Made by a program: the position numbers and the translations under genes
Source of the DNA: Cellulosimicrobium cellulans
Lineage (GTDB): Bacteria; Actinomycetota; Actinomycetes; Actinomycetales; Cellulomonadaceae
DNA length: 64,000 nt
Assembly (NCBI RefSeq): GCF_007679345.1
Contig: NZ_VEGH01000004.1
Coordinates: 272,661-336,660 of the forward strand
Reading direction: 5' to 3'
In this document: one piece after another, positions 15,994 to 25,735 of the stretch
How positions within the stretch are numbered: position 1 is the first letter of the stretch
How the letters are laid out: each line of letters starts with the position of its first letter
The notes under the pieces: generated by a model
Told to the model about the DNA's origin: nothing
Database searches by the model: none
Seen by the model: the letters and a program-made list of their open reading frames with translations, nothing else

Positions 15994-17595
15994 GTGGACG
16001 GCGCAGGGTCGCAGGAGTGGGAGGCCGCCGAGGGCGCCCGGGTGCTGCGCGGGGCCCTGGCGGCGCTCACCCGCGACGGCACCTTTCCCCTCGACGGGCT
16101 CACGCCGCGCTCGCCCGCGTCGGCCGCCGAGGGCGCCGGACGCGTCCCGGGCCTGCCGCGCCGCCGACGGCGGGTCGAGCCCGGCGACGGGCCCGCGCCC
16201 GAGGAGCTGGCCGCCCTCGCAGCCCGGCAGGCGCACCGGCTCCGCCAGCTCGAGACGCTGATCGAGGCGGCGCCGGTCGGCATCGGCCTGGTCCAGCTCG
16301 ACGGCCGCACCCCGCTCACCAACGACACCCTGCGCCAGCTGCTCGGCTACTCGACCGAGGAGTTCGCGGCGATGCCGTTCGCGGACTACACCGTCCCCGA
16401 GGACCAGGCGGAGAACGACCGGCTGTTCCGCGCGATGGTCGACGGCGACGGCGACGGCGACGGCTTCGCGATGCAGAAGCGGTTCGTCCGCAAGGACGGC
16501 AGCACGCTGTGGGTGGACCTGACCGTGTCGCTGGTCCGGGACGCCGACGGGCGCCCGGACTACGCCATCGGCATGGTCCAGGACATCACCGAGCGCAAGC
16601 GCCTGGCCGACGAGCTCGCCGCCGCCGAGCTGCACTACCGGCTGCTCGTCGAGCACGTGCCCGCGGTGGTCTACATCGCCGAGCCCGGGCCCGGCGGGCG
16701 GTTCGAGTACGTCAGCCCCCGGCTGGAGTGGATGCTCGGGCGCTCGCCCCAGGAGTGGCTGGACGACCCGGGGGAGTGGTCGCGCGCCATCCACCCGTCC
16801 GACCGCGCCATGCGCACCCACGAGGAGGCGCTGCGCGAGGGGCTCGGCGTGGGCGGCCAGCTGCCGTCCATCACCTACCGGCTGCGGCACCGCGACGGCT
16901 ACGACGTCTGGGTGCGCGACGACGCGGTGCTGCGGCGGGACAGCGACGGGCGGCCCCGGCTGCACGGGGTGCTGGTCGACGTGAGCCAGGAGAAGACGCT
17001 CGAGGAGCGCCTGGCGCACATGGTCGACCACGACGCGCTCACCGGGCTGGTGAACCGGGCCCACTTCCACCGGCTGGTGGACGAGGCGCTGGCCGGGCGG
17101 GTCGACGGCCGCCGCGCCGTCGCGGTGCTCTACGTCGACCTCGACGACTTCAAGGCCGTGAACGACAGCTTCGGCCACGCCGTGGGCGACCGGGTGCTCG
17201 TGGCGGTGGCCGAGCGGCTGCGCGAGCTCGTCCCGTCGACCGGTGCGGTCGCGCGGCTGGGCGGCGACGAGTTCGCGGTGCTGCTCACCGGCACGCCCGC
17301 GGCGGTGCGACGCGCCGTCGCGGCGGTGCAGGAGATGGGCCAGGTGTCGGTCCCGGTCGGCGGCGCGTGGGCGCGGGTGAGCGCGAGCGTCGGCGCGGCG
17401 TCGGCCGGCCGGGCGCACACTACGGAGAAGCTCCTGCACGACGCGGACCAGGTGATGTACGACGCGAAGCTCGGCGCGGGCCGGCCGGGGCGGGGCGGGG
17501 CGCGCCGCGGGCCCGCGGGCGGCCGGCGCGCGGGCGACCGCGGTGCCGCGCCCGGCGCCGCCCACGACGAGGGCGGCCGGCGCGCCGGGGGCTGA
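15994..17595 (+). CDS. Diguanylate cyclase with two PAS domains
   Basis: About 533 residues, soluble. Two PAS domains (about residues 65-195 and 200-330; APVGIGLVQLDGRTPLTND and VPAVVYIAEPGPGG) precede a GGDEF domain (about 345-490) with HDALTGLVNRAHF, YVDLDDFKAVND and an intact RLGGDEFAVL active site, so it should make cyclic di-GMP. The RxxD product-inhibition site normally found a few residues before GGDEF is absent. No EAL domain follows; the C-terminal 40 residues are Gly/Arg-rich. GTG 15994 has GAGGGA at good spacing; GTG 15937 and ATG 15952 are in-frame alternatives with poorer sites. Confidence 0.88.
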   Translation: MDGAGSQEWEAAEGARVLRGALAALTRDGTFPLDGLTPRSPASAAEGAGRVPGLPRRRRRVEPGDGPAPEELAALAARQAHRLRQLETLIEAAPVGIGLVQLDGRTPLTNDTLRQLLGYSTEEFAAMPFADYTVPEDQAENDRLFRAMVDGDGDGDGFAMQKRFVRKDGSTLWVDLTVSLVRDADGRPDYAIGMVQDITERKRLADELAAAELHYRLLVEHVPAVVYIAEPGPGGRFEYVSPRLEWMLGRSPQEWLDDPGEWSRAIHPSDRAMRTHEEALREGLGVGGQLPSITYRLRHRDGYDVWVRDDAVLRRDSDGRPRLHGVLVDVSQEKTLEERLAHMVDHDALTGLVNRAHFHRLVDEALAGRVDGRRAVAVLYVDLDDFKAVNDSFGHAVGDRVLVAVAERLRELVPSTGAVARLGGDEFAVLLTGTPAAVRRAVAAVQEMGQVSVPVGGAWARVSASVGAASAGRAHTTEKLLHDADQVMYDAKLGAGRPGRGGARRGPAGGRRAGDRGAAPGAAHDEGGRRAGG

Positions 17596-17633
17596 GGCGG
17601 ATCCTCGTGTCCCCGGCGCGCCGGTCGTCGTCG

Positions 17634-18380
17634 TCAGGCGGTGGCGCCCACCCGGGCGAGCACGCCGAGCACCACGGCCGCGGAGCGGTCCGCGGCGTCG
17701 TCCACGTGCGTGAGGAAGTCGTCCGCGCCGGCCGGGCCGCACAGGTCCGAGATGCCGCGGACGGCCAGGAACGGCACGCCGTGGACGTGCGCCACCTGCG
17801 CCAGCGCGGTGGTCTCCATGTCGGTCGAGAGGCCGCCGGGGAACTGCTCGCGCACCGGGCCGACGAGGGTCGCGTCGACGAACGCGTCGCTCGACAGCAT
17901 CAGGCCGGCCCGCACCGTGAGGTCGCCGGCGTCGGCACCGAGGGCCGCCCCGCGCAGCGCGGTGTCGCCGTGGTAGGTCGCCGGCATGCCGGGCACCTGG
18001 CCCAGCGCGTAGCCGAAGGCCCGCGCGTCCGCGTTCGTGTAGACGTGCTCGGTGCCGACGACGACGTCGCCGACGTGCACGCCCGCCTGGACGCCGCCCG
18101 CGCTGCCGGCGCTGATCAGGGCCGCGGGCGCCGCGCCGCCGCGGGCCGCCGCGACCAGCACCAGCGCCGCGGACGCGGCCGAGGCGGCGTTCGCGAGGCC
18201 GATGCCCGACCGGACCAGCAGCACGTCGCGGCCGCCGACGGTGAGCACGTGGTGCTCGGCCCCGCCGACCGTGGCGGGGTCGCCGACCGCGTCCGCCCGC
18301 TCGAGGAACGGCGCGGCCTCGTCCGGCATGGCGACCGAGACGACGACGTCGACGCCCGCCAGGGCGCTCGTCGTGATCAC
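17634..18380 (-). CDS. mtnN: 5'-methylthioadenosine/S-adenosylhomocysteine nucleosidase
   Basis: 248 residues. Removes adenine from methylthioadenosine and S-adenosylhomocysteine, giving S-ribosylhomocysteine, the substrate of LuxS. The fold motifs and catalytic residues are present: Glu of [43 protein letters not shown], Glu of [12 protein letters not shown], and Asp of [12 protein letters not shown] at 18380 lies inside the luxS stop (4-base GTGA overlap), so the second gene of the pair depends on luxS translation. Functionally the two enzymes form consecutive steps in the activated methyl cycle. Confidence 0.92.
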   Translation of the reverse strand: MITTSALAGVDVVVSVAMPDEAAPFLERADAVGDPATVGGAEHHVLTVGGRDVLLVRSGIGLANAASAASAALVLVAAARGGAAPAALISAGSAGGVQAGVHVGDVVVGTEHVYTNADARAFGYALGQVPGMPATYHGDTALRGAALGADAGDLTVRAGLMLSSDAFVDATLVGPVREQFPGGLSTDMETTALAQVAHVHGVPFLAVRGISDLCGPAGADDFLTHVDDAADRSAAVVLGVLARVGATA

Positions 18381-18844
18381 GCGGTCACCTGGCTCCACCC
18401 GGCGCGGTGCGCGAGGAACTCCCGCGCGGCACCCTGCGCGCCCTCGAGGGTGTGGTTGGCGCCCCAGCCGCACTGCACCTCGTTGGCGGCGGGCACCTCG
18501 CCGGCCGTGGTGATGTCCTGGAGGGTCTCGGCGACGAGGTCCTGGACGTCCTCCTCGGCCCACTCGCCCTGCAGGATCAGGTAGAACCCGGTCTGGCAGC
18601 CCATGGGGGAGAAGTCGATCACCCGGTCGCTGTGGTTGCGGGAGTGCTCGGCGAACAGGTGCTCCAGCGAGTGCACGACCGGCATCTCCAGGTGCGCCTT
18701 GTTGGGCTGGGCGAACCGGATGTCGTACTTGCTGATCACGTCGCCCGCCGGGAGCGCCTTCTTGTCGGCCAGCCGGATGTACGGCGCGGCGACCGTCCGG
18801 TGGTCGAGGTTGAACGACTCGACGTTCATGCGGGGCTGGTTCAC
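18377..18844 (-). CDS. luxS: S-ribosylhomocysteine lyase (LuxS)
   Basis: 155 residues, the usual length. Splits S-ribosylhomocysteine to homocysteine and DPD, the precursor of autoinducer-2. The metal site [10 protein letters not shown] (two His) and the Cys of QCGWGANHT are present, as are the catalytic Cys in GCQTGFY and the N-terminal [17 protein letters not shown] 18844 follows GGGAG at short spacing; ATG 18829 is possible but has no ribosome site. First gene of the luxS-mtnN pair. Whether it serves signalling or only methyl-cycle recycling cannot be told from sequence; no Lsr-type receptor is in the window. Confidence 0.95.
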   Translation of the reverse strand: MNQPRMNVESFNLDHRTVAAPYIRLADKKALPAGDVISKYDIRFAQPNKAHLEMPVVHSLEHLFAEHSRNHSDRVIDFSPMGCQTGFYLILQGEWAEEDVQDLVAETLQDITTAGEVPAANEVQCGWGANHTLEGAQGAAREFLAHRAGWSQVTA

Positions 18845-18945
18845 GGGACTCCCTCGAGGGTGGCTCGGTCGGACGAGATCATTGTGCAGCGGTCCGCGGG
18901 GCCGCGGTATTCCGGGCACGGTGGCCGGACGGAGGTGTCCCCGGC

Positions 18946-19935
18946 TCAGGCCGGCCGGACGGCGCGCCGGGGCCGCGGCCGGGTGCGCGGGGCGCGCGAG
19001 CGGTCCGTGAGCTCCAGCAGCCGCACGACCCGGCCGCGGTGCGGCGCCCAGGGCGCGAGCACGTCCAGGACCTCCTCCTGCTCGACCCGGCGGCCCGCGA
19101 TCGCGGTGCCGACGAGCCGCGGCAGGTGCAGGTCGCCCACGGACACCGCGTCCGGGTCGCCGAGCGCACGGCGGGTGGTCTCCGCGACGGTCCACACGCC
19201 GACCCCGGGCACGGTCGCCAGCCGGCGCCGCACCTCCGCGGCGGCGCCGGGGGCGTCCGGGGCCACGTCGAGCACCTCCTGGAGCCGCCGGGCGACCGCC
19301 GCGGCCCGCAGGATCGTCGCGGACCGCTGGTCGTCCACGCCGGCGCGCCGCCAGTCCCACACCGGGACCCGCCGCCAGCCGAGCGCGTCCGGCGGCACCC
19401 GCATGCCCGCGGGCGCGGGACCGGGCGGCACCTCGCCGTGGCGCAGCAGCAGCCAGCGCCAGGCGTGGTGGGCGTCCACCGTGACGACGCGCTGCTCCAG
19501 CACCGCCGGGACCAGCGCACCCAGCACGTCGCCGGTCCGGGGGATGCGCAGGCCGCGCAGCCGGTGGTGCGCCGCGGCCAGCGCGAGGTGGCCGGCGGCG
19601 TCGAAGGTGCGCGGGTCGTCACGCGCGCCGAGCAGGTCCGGCAGCCCGGCCAGCGCGCGCGCCGCGCCCGGGCCCCACGCCGCCGCGGCGACGCCGCCGG
19701 GGCCGGGCCGCAGGTGCAGGGTGGCGGGGCCCTCCGCGGTGCGCAGCGCGTGCCACACCGTGCCGTCCCGCTCGATCCGCAGCGCCGGGTCGAGGCCGCC
19801 GCGGCGGACCAGCATCAGCGTGAGGCGGACGTCGAGCGGCCCGTCGGGCACGAACCCGCCGGTCAGCGGGGCGTCGCCGTGGCCGGCCGGCGCCGGGTCG
19901 GCCGCGGCGCGCTCGGGACGGCTCGGGTGCTGCAC
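18946..19935 (-). CDS. HhH-GPD DNA glycosylase, AlkA-like
   Basis: 329-residue base-excision repair glycosylase of the helix-hairpin-helix family. The N-terminal third resembles the AlkA fold extension. The hairpin [19 protein letters not shown] (near residues 243-261) is followed by VSVGDLHLP, which carries the conserved catalytic Asp. The Cys cluster of MutY/Nth enzymes is absent, which favours the AlkA branch for alkylated bases. The C-terminus is an Arg/Pro-rich tail. GTG 19935 is used; a CATGCT motif 7 bases upstream could be a degenerate -10 of a leaderless transcript. Same strand as luxS, 101 bases upstream of it. Confidence 0.8.
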   Translation of the reverse strand: MQHPSRPERAAADPAPAGHGDAPLTGGFVPDGPLDVRLTLMLVRRGGLDPALRIERDGTVWHALRTAEGPATLHLRPGPGGVAAAAWGPGAARALAGLPDLLGARDDPRTFDAAGHLALAAAHHRLRGLRIPRTGDVLGALVPAVLEQRVVTVDAHHAWRWLLLRHGEVPPGPAPAGMRVPPDALGWRRVPVWDWRRAGVDDQRSATILRAAAVARRLQEVLDVAPDAPGAAAEVRRRLATVPGVGVWTVAETTRRALGDPDAVSVGDLHLPRLVGTAIAGRRVEQEEVLDVLAPWAPHRGRVVRLLELTDRSRAPRTRPRPRRAVRPA

Positions 19936-19996
19936 CCCACCAGCATGCCGGACGGGGCCGACAGGCCCCGCCCGGCCACCGCCGCGCCGCCCGCGG

Positions 19997-20887
<891 letters not shown>

Positions 20888-20903
20888 GAGAACGAGCGTT
20901 TTC
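20888..20903. promoter_or_regulatory. TetR operator 2
   Basis: GAGAACG-ag-CGTTTTC matches operator 1 with one mismatch in the right arm. Its centre is 35 bp from that of operator 1. It begins 2 bases after the tetR -10 box, so bound protein would block the regulator's own promoter. Confidence 0.65.
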
Positions 20904-20926
20904 CGCGCAACCCCCAGGAGGCGGCC

Positions 20927-21523
20927 ATGAACCAGGTGCAGGAGGCGGCCCGCCCGGCCGCGTCCGCCGACGAGCTGCGCGAGCGGGTCCTGGCCGCGGC
21001 GGACCGGCTGTACTACGAGCGCGGCATCCAGGCCGTCGGCATGGACGAGCTGCGCACCGAGGCCGGCGTCCCGCTGAAGCGGCTGTATGCGCTGTTCGGC
21101 GGGAAGGACGCGATCGTCGCGGAGGTGCTGCGCCGGCGCGGCGCGCTGTGGGAGCGCGGCGTGCGCGCGGCCGTCGACGCCGCCGGGACCCCGCGCGAGC
21201 GGCTGCTCGCCGTGTACGACCACCTGGCCGCGTGGTTCGGCGAGACCGACTTCCACGGCTGCATCTTCATCAACTCGTTCGGCGAGCTCGGCGGGTGCTC
21301 GCCCGAGGTCGCCGAGATCGTCCGCGCCCACAAGGCGACGTTCCAGGAGTACGTCGCGGGACTCGTGGCGGAGGCCGGTGGCCCGCCTGCGCTCGCGGCG
21401 CAGCTCGCGATCCTGGCCGAGGGCGCCCAGACGACGGCCGCCATCGCGGGCACGCCCGAGGCCGCGGAGCAGGCCCGGTCCGCGGCGGCGACCCTGATCG
21501 ACGCGGCGGGGCTGCCGCGCTGA
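20927..21523 (+). CDS. TetR-family repressor
   Basis: 198 residues. The DNA-binding domain is residues about 17-65 (RVLAAADRLYYERGIQAVGMDELRTEAGVPLKRLYALFGGKDAIV in order, a typical TetR three-helix unit). The ligand domain has the DFHGCIFINSFGELG segment common in the group linked to hydrolases and oxidoreductases. ATG 20927 has GGAGG 6 bases upstream. Divergent from the alpha/beta hydrolase, with two operators in the shared promoter region, so it likely represses both genes. Confidence 0.92.
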   Translation: MNQVQEAARPAASADELRERVLAAADRLYYERGIQAVGMDELRTEAGVPLKRLYALFGGKDAIVAEVLRRRGALWERGVRAAVDAAGTPRERLLAVYDHLAAWFGETDFHGCIFINSFGELGGCSPEVAEIVRAHKATFQEYVAGLVAEAGGPPALAAQLAILAEGAQTTAAIAGTPEAAEQARSAAATLIDAAGLPR

Positions 21524-21532
21524 CGCCGGGGG

Positions 21533-22501
21533 TCAGGCCGCGCGGTCGCCCCGCACCCGCGCCAGGAACTCGGTGACCGTGCGCAGGTACTCCGCCCGCG
21601 GCCCGTCGGCCGACAGCGCGAGGTCGTGGATGCCGCCCGGGATCGTCACGAGCGTGACGTCGTCGCCCAGCCGGGGCGCGCGGGCCCAGATCTGCTGCAC
21701 GTCCAGGACCGTGTCCTGCGCGTCGAGCAGCGGGTTGGTCCGGGAGTTCGGCCCGGACTCCGCGGCGGTGCACACCAGCACCGGGACGTCGATCCGCAGG
21801 CCTCGGGCCAGCCGGGCCTGGCCCCGGCGCACCGCGCGCAGCCAGCCCGCGCGCACCGGGAAGCCCTCGGCCGGCTTCAGCGCGCGGTCGTACGCCCAGC
21901 GCCCGCCGTTGTCGGCGTGCAGGTGCCACGAGTACGCGGACGGCCCGTCGGCCAGCACCCGCATCCGGTCGACCGGCCCCAGGCTGTCCAGCACCCAGGT
22001 CGACACCACGCGCTGGAACCAGCGGGCGTTGAGGTCGAACCACGGGCTGTTCAGCACCAGGGCGTCCACGGCGCCACGGCCGCCGGGGCTGTCCGCCCAC
22101 AGCGCCGCCGTGAGCCCGCCCGTCGAGTGCGCGTGCACCGTGAGCCGGTCGTGGCCGAGCTCGTCGCGCAGCAGCCGGGCGGCCAGGCCCAGGTCGGCGC
22201 GGTACTCCGCGAGGTCGTCGACGTAGTGCGGCACCTGACCCTCCCGCCAGGACCGCCCGCACCGGCGCAGGTCGAGGGCGTAGAAGGTGTGCCCCGCGGC
22301 GGCGAACGCGTCGGCCAGGTGGGTCTGGAAGAAGTAGTCGTTGAACCCGTGCACGTGCAGCACCGCGCTGCCGCCCCGGGCGGCGCCGGGCTCCGGGGTC
22401 CGGCGCACGACGGTCGCCACCAGATCCGGGTCCGTCGCCGACAGAGCGAGCGCGCGCTGCTCCCAGCCCGGCCCGAGCGGGTCGGGCCGCCAGCCGGTCA
22501 C
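21533..22501 (-). CDS. Alpha/beta hydrolase, monoglyceride lipase/lysophospholipase type
   Basis: 322 residues. Contains LHVHGFNDYFFQTH, LDLRRCGRSW, the nucleophile in VHAHSTGGLTAAL, a C-terminal acidic residue region VPVLVCTAAESGP and the His in IPGGIHDLALS, all typical of the serine aminopeptidase S33/lysophospholipase group. The nucleophile elbow reads H-S-T-G-G rather than the more common G-x-S-x-G. GTG 22501 overlaps the MFS stop by four bases, so exporter and hydrolase are translationally coupled. No signal peptide. Substrate unknown. Confidence 0.85.
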   Translation of the reverse strand: MTGWRPDPLGPGWEQRALALSATDPDLVATVVRRTPEPGAARGGSAVLHVHGFNDYFFQTHLADAFAAAGHTFYALDLRRCGRSWREGQVPHYVDDLAEYRADLGLAARLLRDELGHDRLTVHAHSTGGLTAALWADSPGGRGAVDALVLNSPWFDLNARWFQRVVSTWVLDSLGPVDRMRVLADGPSAYSWHLHADNGGRWAYDRALKPAEGFPVRAGWLRAVRRGQARLARGLRIDVPVLVCTAAESGPNSRTNPLLDAQDTVLDVQQIWARAPRLGDDVTLVTIPGGIHDLALSADGPRAEYLRTVTEFLARVRGDRAA

Positions 22502-23970
22502 GCGCGCCCCCGGTCGGCCGTCGCGGGCGCCCCGGGCCGGGCCGCGGCCAGGTGCAGCGGCAGCAGCGCGGCCAGACCGATCGCGATGACGAGCACGATG
22601 CCCAGGATGCCCCACCGCTGCGACCCGGCGAGCGCCACCGCGGTCGAGAACGCGAACGGCGCCAGGAAGCTCGCCGCGCGGCCCGTCGTCGCGTACAGGC
22701 CGAAGATCTGGCTCTCCCGCCCGGGCGGCGCGAGGCGGGTGAGGAGCGACCGGCTCGCGGACTGCGCCGGGCCCACGAACACGCAGAGCAGCAGCCCGCA
22801 GACCCAGAACGCCGACGTCCCCGCGCCGGCCAGGGCGAACGTGGCCACGCCCGCGACCACCAGCCCGACCAGCGAGACGACGATGAGCACCCGCGGTCCG
22901 ACGCGGTCGTCGAGCGCGCCCGCCGCGAGCGTCGCGACACCGGCGACGACGTTCGCGGCGATCGCGAACACCACGACCTCGCTGGCGGAGAACCCGAACG
23001 TGCCGGAGGCGATCACCGCCCCGAACGTGAACACGCCCGCGAGCCCGTCGCGGTAGACGGCGCTGGCGAGCAGGAACCAGACCGTGCTGCGCGACGTCCG
23101 CCACAGGTCGCGCACGTCCGCGACGATCCGGCGGTAGGCCTCGGCCACCCCGGGCCGGCGCCCCGCCGCGGCGGAGCCCGCCGGGTCGTCCGGCACCGCG
23201 ACCAGCACCGGGATCGCGAACGCCCCGAACCACAGCGCCGAGACCAGCACCGCGACCCGGATGTTGACGCCGTCCTCGCCCGTCACGCCGAACCAGCCGA
23301 CCTCCGGGTCGATGAACCCGACGAACAGCACCAGCAGCAGCACGATGCCGCCCAGGTAGCCCGCGCCCCAGCCGAGCCCGCTGACTCGGCCGAGCGTGGC
23401 CGGGGTCGCCACCCGGGGGAGCAGGGCGTTGTAGTGCACGCTCGCCAGCTCGAACGTGACGTTCGCCGTGGCGAGCAGCGCGATGCCGACCAGGAGGTTC
23501 GCGGTGAGCGAGCCCGGGTCCGGGCGGACCAGGGCCATCGCCGCGCACAGGGCGACGGTGACCGCGGTCTGCACCGCGAGGTTGCGGCGGCGGCGGCCGG
23601 AGCCGTCGGCGCGGGTGCCGGTCAGCGGGGCGAGCACCGCGATCAGGACGCCCGCGGCCGTCAGGCCCCAGCCGAGCCAGGTCGAGTGCCGCGCCAGCGC
23701 GGCGTCCAGGGCGTCCCCGCCCTCCGCGACCACGGCCGGGTCGACGAACGCGTCGCTGGTCAGCCAGCGGGTGAACACGAAGGTCGTGATGACGGCGTTG
23801 AACGCCGCCGAGCCCCAGTCCCACAGGGACCAGGCGACGATGCGGCCGCGCGAGCCCGGGGCCGGCGTGCCCGCGGGGGCGCCGGCGCGGCCCGGGTCCC
23901 CGGGTCCGGGGGTCGGCGGGCCGGGCGGCCCGGGTGGCGTCGGCGGCAGCGGGGCGGGGTCGGCGTGCAC
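22498..23970 (-). CDS. MFS transporter, UMF1/Atg22-like
   Basis: 490 residues with about twelve membrane segments after a Pro/Gly-rich cytoplasmic N-terminus of 40 residues. WSLWDWGSAAFNAVITTFVF in the first helix and NALLPRVATPATLGRVSGLGWGAGYLGG are hallmarks of the UMF1 (Atg22-like) family. Members probably export amino acids or other small solutes; the substrate is unknown. Start GTG 23970 lies 6 bases behind TATGCC, a likely leaderless -10, and is divergent from the DUF72 gene. It is the first gene of a two-gene unit with the hydrolase. Confidence 0.88.
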   Translation of the reverse strand: MHADPAPLPPTPPGPPGPPTPGPGDPGRAGAPAGTPAPGSRGRIVAWSLWDWGSAAFNAVITTFVFTRWLTSDAFVDPAVVAEGGDALDAALARHSTWLGWGLTAAGVLIAVLAPLTGTRADGSGRRRRNLAVQTAVTVALCAAMALVRPDPGSLTANLLVGIALLATANVTFELASVHYNALLPRVATPATLGRVSGLGWGAGYLGGIVLLLVLFVGFIDPEVGWFGVTGEDGVNIRVAVLVSALWFGAFAIPVLVAVPDDPAGSAAAGRRPGVAEAYRRIVADVRDLWRTSRSTVWFLLASAVYRDGLAGVFTFGAVIASGTFGFSASEVVVFAIAANVVAGVATLAAGALDDRVGPRVLIVVSLVGLVVAGVATFALAGAGTSAFWVCGLLLCVFVGPAQSASRSLLTRLAPPGRESQIFGLYATTGRAASFLAPFAFSTAVALAGSQRWGILGIVLVIAIGLAALLPLHLAAARPGAPATADRGRA

Positions 23971-23976
23971 CCGCCA

Positions 23977-23982
23977 GGCATA
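23977..23982 (-). promoter_or_regulatory. -10-like box TATGCC of the leaderless MFS transcript
   Basis: On the minus strand TATGCC ends 6 bases before GTG 23970. The last base departs from TANNNT, so this is weaker than the other examples. Confidence 0.35.
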
Positions 23983-24083
23983 CCGTCATCGGGCGTCGCG
24001 CGCGTGTCGAACGGCTGAACGCGCGGCGACGCGGGCGGTGGCGTCACCCGTCCGGAGCGGTTGCCGGGCGCGCGGGCCCTGCC

Positions 24084-24089
24084 TACGGT
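24084..24089 (+). promoter_or_regulatory. -10 box TACGGT of the leaderless DUF72 transcript
   Basis: TACGGT ends 6 bases before ATG 24096; no Shine-Dalgarno sequence is present. Confidence 0.55.
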
Positions 24090-24095
24090 CCGGCC

Positions 24096-24989
24096 ATGAC
24101 CGCGACCGTCCGCATCGGCATCTCCGGCTGGCGGTACGCGCCGTGGCGCGGGGTGTTCTACCCCCGGGGCCTGCCGCAGCGCCGCGAGCTCGAGCACGCC
24201 TCCCGGCACCTGGGCACCATCGAGATCAACGGCTCCTTCTACGCGCTGCAGCGGCCCGAGTCGTACCAGGCGTGGCGCGCGGAGGTCCCGGAGGGCTTCG
24301 TGTTCTCCGTCAAGGGCGGCCGGTTCGTCACGCACATGAAGAAGCTCGCCGACGTCGAGGTGCCGCTGGCGAACTTCTTCGCCTCCGGGGTGCTCGCGCT
24401 CGGCCCGGCGCTCGGGCCGGTGCTGTGGCAGCTGCCGCCGACGCTCGGCTACGACCCGGACCGGCTGGCGCGGTTCTTCGACCTGCTGCCGCGGACGACG
24501 GCCGCCGCTGCCGAGCTGGCCGGGCGGCACGACGAGCGGCTCGACGACCGCGCATTCACCACCACCGACGCCGACCGGCCGCTGCGGCACGTGCTGGAGG
24601 TGCGGCACGCGTCGTTCGAGACCCCGGAGTTCCCGGCGCTGCTGCAGGCGCACGGCATCGGCCTCGTGGTCGCCGACACCGCCGGCCGCTGGCCGTACCT
24701 GGAGGACGTGACGTCGGACCTGGTCTACGTGCGGCTGCACGGCGACTCCGAGCTGTACGTCTCGGGCTACGACGACCCGGCGCTCGACCGGTGGGCGGCG
24801 CGGGTGCGGGCGTGGGCGGCCGGCGGGGAGCCGGACGACGCGCGCCGGCTGGGTCCGCCGGCCCCCGCGGCGCCGGAGGGCCGGGACGTCTACGTGTACT
24901 TCGACAACGACGCGAAGGTGCGGGCCCCGGTCGACGCGATGGCCCTGGCGGCTCGCCTGGGCGTCGGTCCGCCGCCCACCCGGGACTGA
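24096..24989 (+). CDS. DUF72 family protein (TIM-barrel, function unknown)
   Basis: 297 residues. The family signature is clear: IGISGWRYAPWRGVFYP at the N-terminus, EINGSFYALQ near residue 45, FVFSVKGGRFVTH near 67, VLWQLPPT, VRHASF and YVRLHGD, ending with YVYFDNDAKVRAP. DUF72 proteins adopt a TIM barrel and have no established reaction. The gene is monocistronic and divergent from the MFS unit, and it converges on the S4 gene across a large hairpin. Confidence 0.92.
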   Translation: MTATVRIGISGWRYAPWRGVFYPRGLPQRRELEHASRHLGTIEINGSFYALQRPESYQAWRAEVPEGFVFSVKGGRFVTHMKKLADVEVPLANFFASGVLALGPALGPVLWQLPPTLGYDPDRLARFFDLLPRTTAAAAELAGRHDERLDDRAFTTTDADRPLRHVLEVRHASFETPEFPALLQAHGIGLVVADTAGRWPYLEDVTSDLVYVRLHGDSELYVSGYDDPALDRWAARVRAWAAGGEPDDARRLGPPAPAAPEGRDVYVYFDNDAKVRAPVDAMALAARLGVGPPPTRD

Positions 24990-25066
24990 CGGGGCCGACC
25001 CGGGGCGTTCCGGCGCGCGCGGTCCGACGCCTGCGGCCCGTCGCGGGCGGCCCGACCTACCCGAGT

Positions 25067-25114
25067 GGATCCGTTCGCACGGACACGCTCGGGCGTGTTC
25101 GTGCGAAAGGATCC
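25067..25114. terminator. Long 21-bp inverted repeat between convergent DUF72 and S4 genes
   Basis: Two 21-base arms (25067-25087 and 25094-25114) starting and ending in GGATCC pair with one mismatch and one G-U wobble around the 6-base loop CTCGGG. It lies centrally in the 166-base gap between convergent genes and can end transcription in both directions. The lower local GC content makes it stand out. Confidence 0.6.
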
Positions 25115-25155
25115 ATTCGCGCGACGCCGGCCGGCCGTACGCGGGCCCCGTCGGG

Positions 25156-25722
25156 TCAGCCGCGGCCGCGGAGGCGGTCGATCTCGCGGCGCTCGCGCTT
25201 GGTGGGGCGGCCGGCGCCGCGATCGCGCTGCGCCGCCACCGCCACCTGGTCCGGGGGCGGGGGTGCCGGCGTGCGGTCGACGTAGCAGCGGGCGGCGGGC
25301 TCCGGCCCGACCCGGCGCTCCAGGACGTGCGCGACCTCGACGATCCGCTCGGGCCCCTCGCCGCGGACCCGGACCTCGTCGCCGACCTTGACCGAGGTCG
25401 CCGGCTTGGCGCGCTCGCCGTTGACCCGCACGTGGCCCGCGCGGCACGCGGTCGCCGCCGCGGCGCGGGTCTTGGTGAGCCGGACGGCCCACACCCAGCG
25501 GTCGACACGGGTGGACGGCGGCCCCGCGGGCAGCGGCTTGGCGGCGGGCGCGGGGGAGCCTGGTGCGACCGCTCCGGCACCGGGCGCGCGAGGGTCGGCA
25601 GCGGGCGCACCCGCGCCGGGGACGCCTGTGCCGCCGGACGCGACCGCGTGCCGGGCCGCTGCCGCGGGACGGGTGTCGCCGCCGCCGGGTCCGCCGCCGG
25701 CCGCCCGCTCGTCGCTCTCCAC
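25156..25722 (-). CDS. S4-domain RNA-binding protein, Hsp15/RqcP-like
   Basis: 188 residues. Residues about 1-70 are an Ala/Pro/Gly-rich, probably disordered extension. The S4 domain (about 71-125) reads VDRWVWAVRLTKTRAAAATA, CRAGHVRVNGERAKPA and VKVGDEVRVRGEG, as in Hsp15 of the ribosome quality-control pathway. A basic tail (GRPTKRERREIDRLRGRG) ends the protein. Hsp15-type proteins bind 50S subunits carrying peptidyl-tRNA. GTG 25722 has GGAG 7 bases upstream; a later start would remove the extension but has no ribosome site. Follows the reductase gene by 13 bases on the same strand. Confidence 0.85.
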   Translation of the reverse strand: MESDERAAGGGPGGGDTRPAAAARHAVASGGTGVPGAGAPAADPRAPGAGAVAPGSPAPAAKPLPAGPPSTRVDRWVWAVRLTKTRAAAATACRAGHVRVNGERAKPATSVKVGDEVRVRGEGPERIVEVAHVLERRVGPEPAARCYVDRTPAPPPPDQVAVAAQRDRGAGRPTKRERREIDRLRGRG

Positions 25723-25735
25723 GTCGCCGCTCCGG

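Noticed and set aside
16000..17740. Long minus-strand frame opposite the diguanylate cyclase
   Set aside because: No recognisable domain; the plus strand has intact PAS and GGDEF motifs.
18845..18945. SAM or SAH riboswitch upstream of luxS
   Set aside because: The 101-base gap shows no recognisable conserved riboswitch core; only ordinary GC-rich inverted repeats were found.
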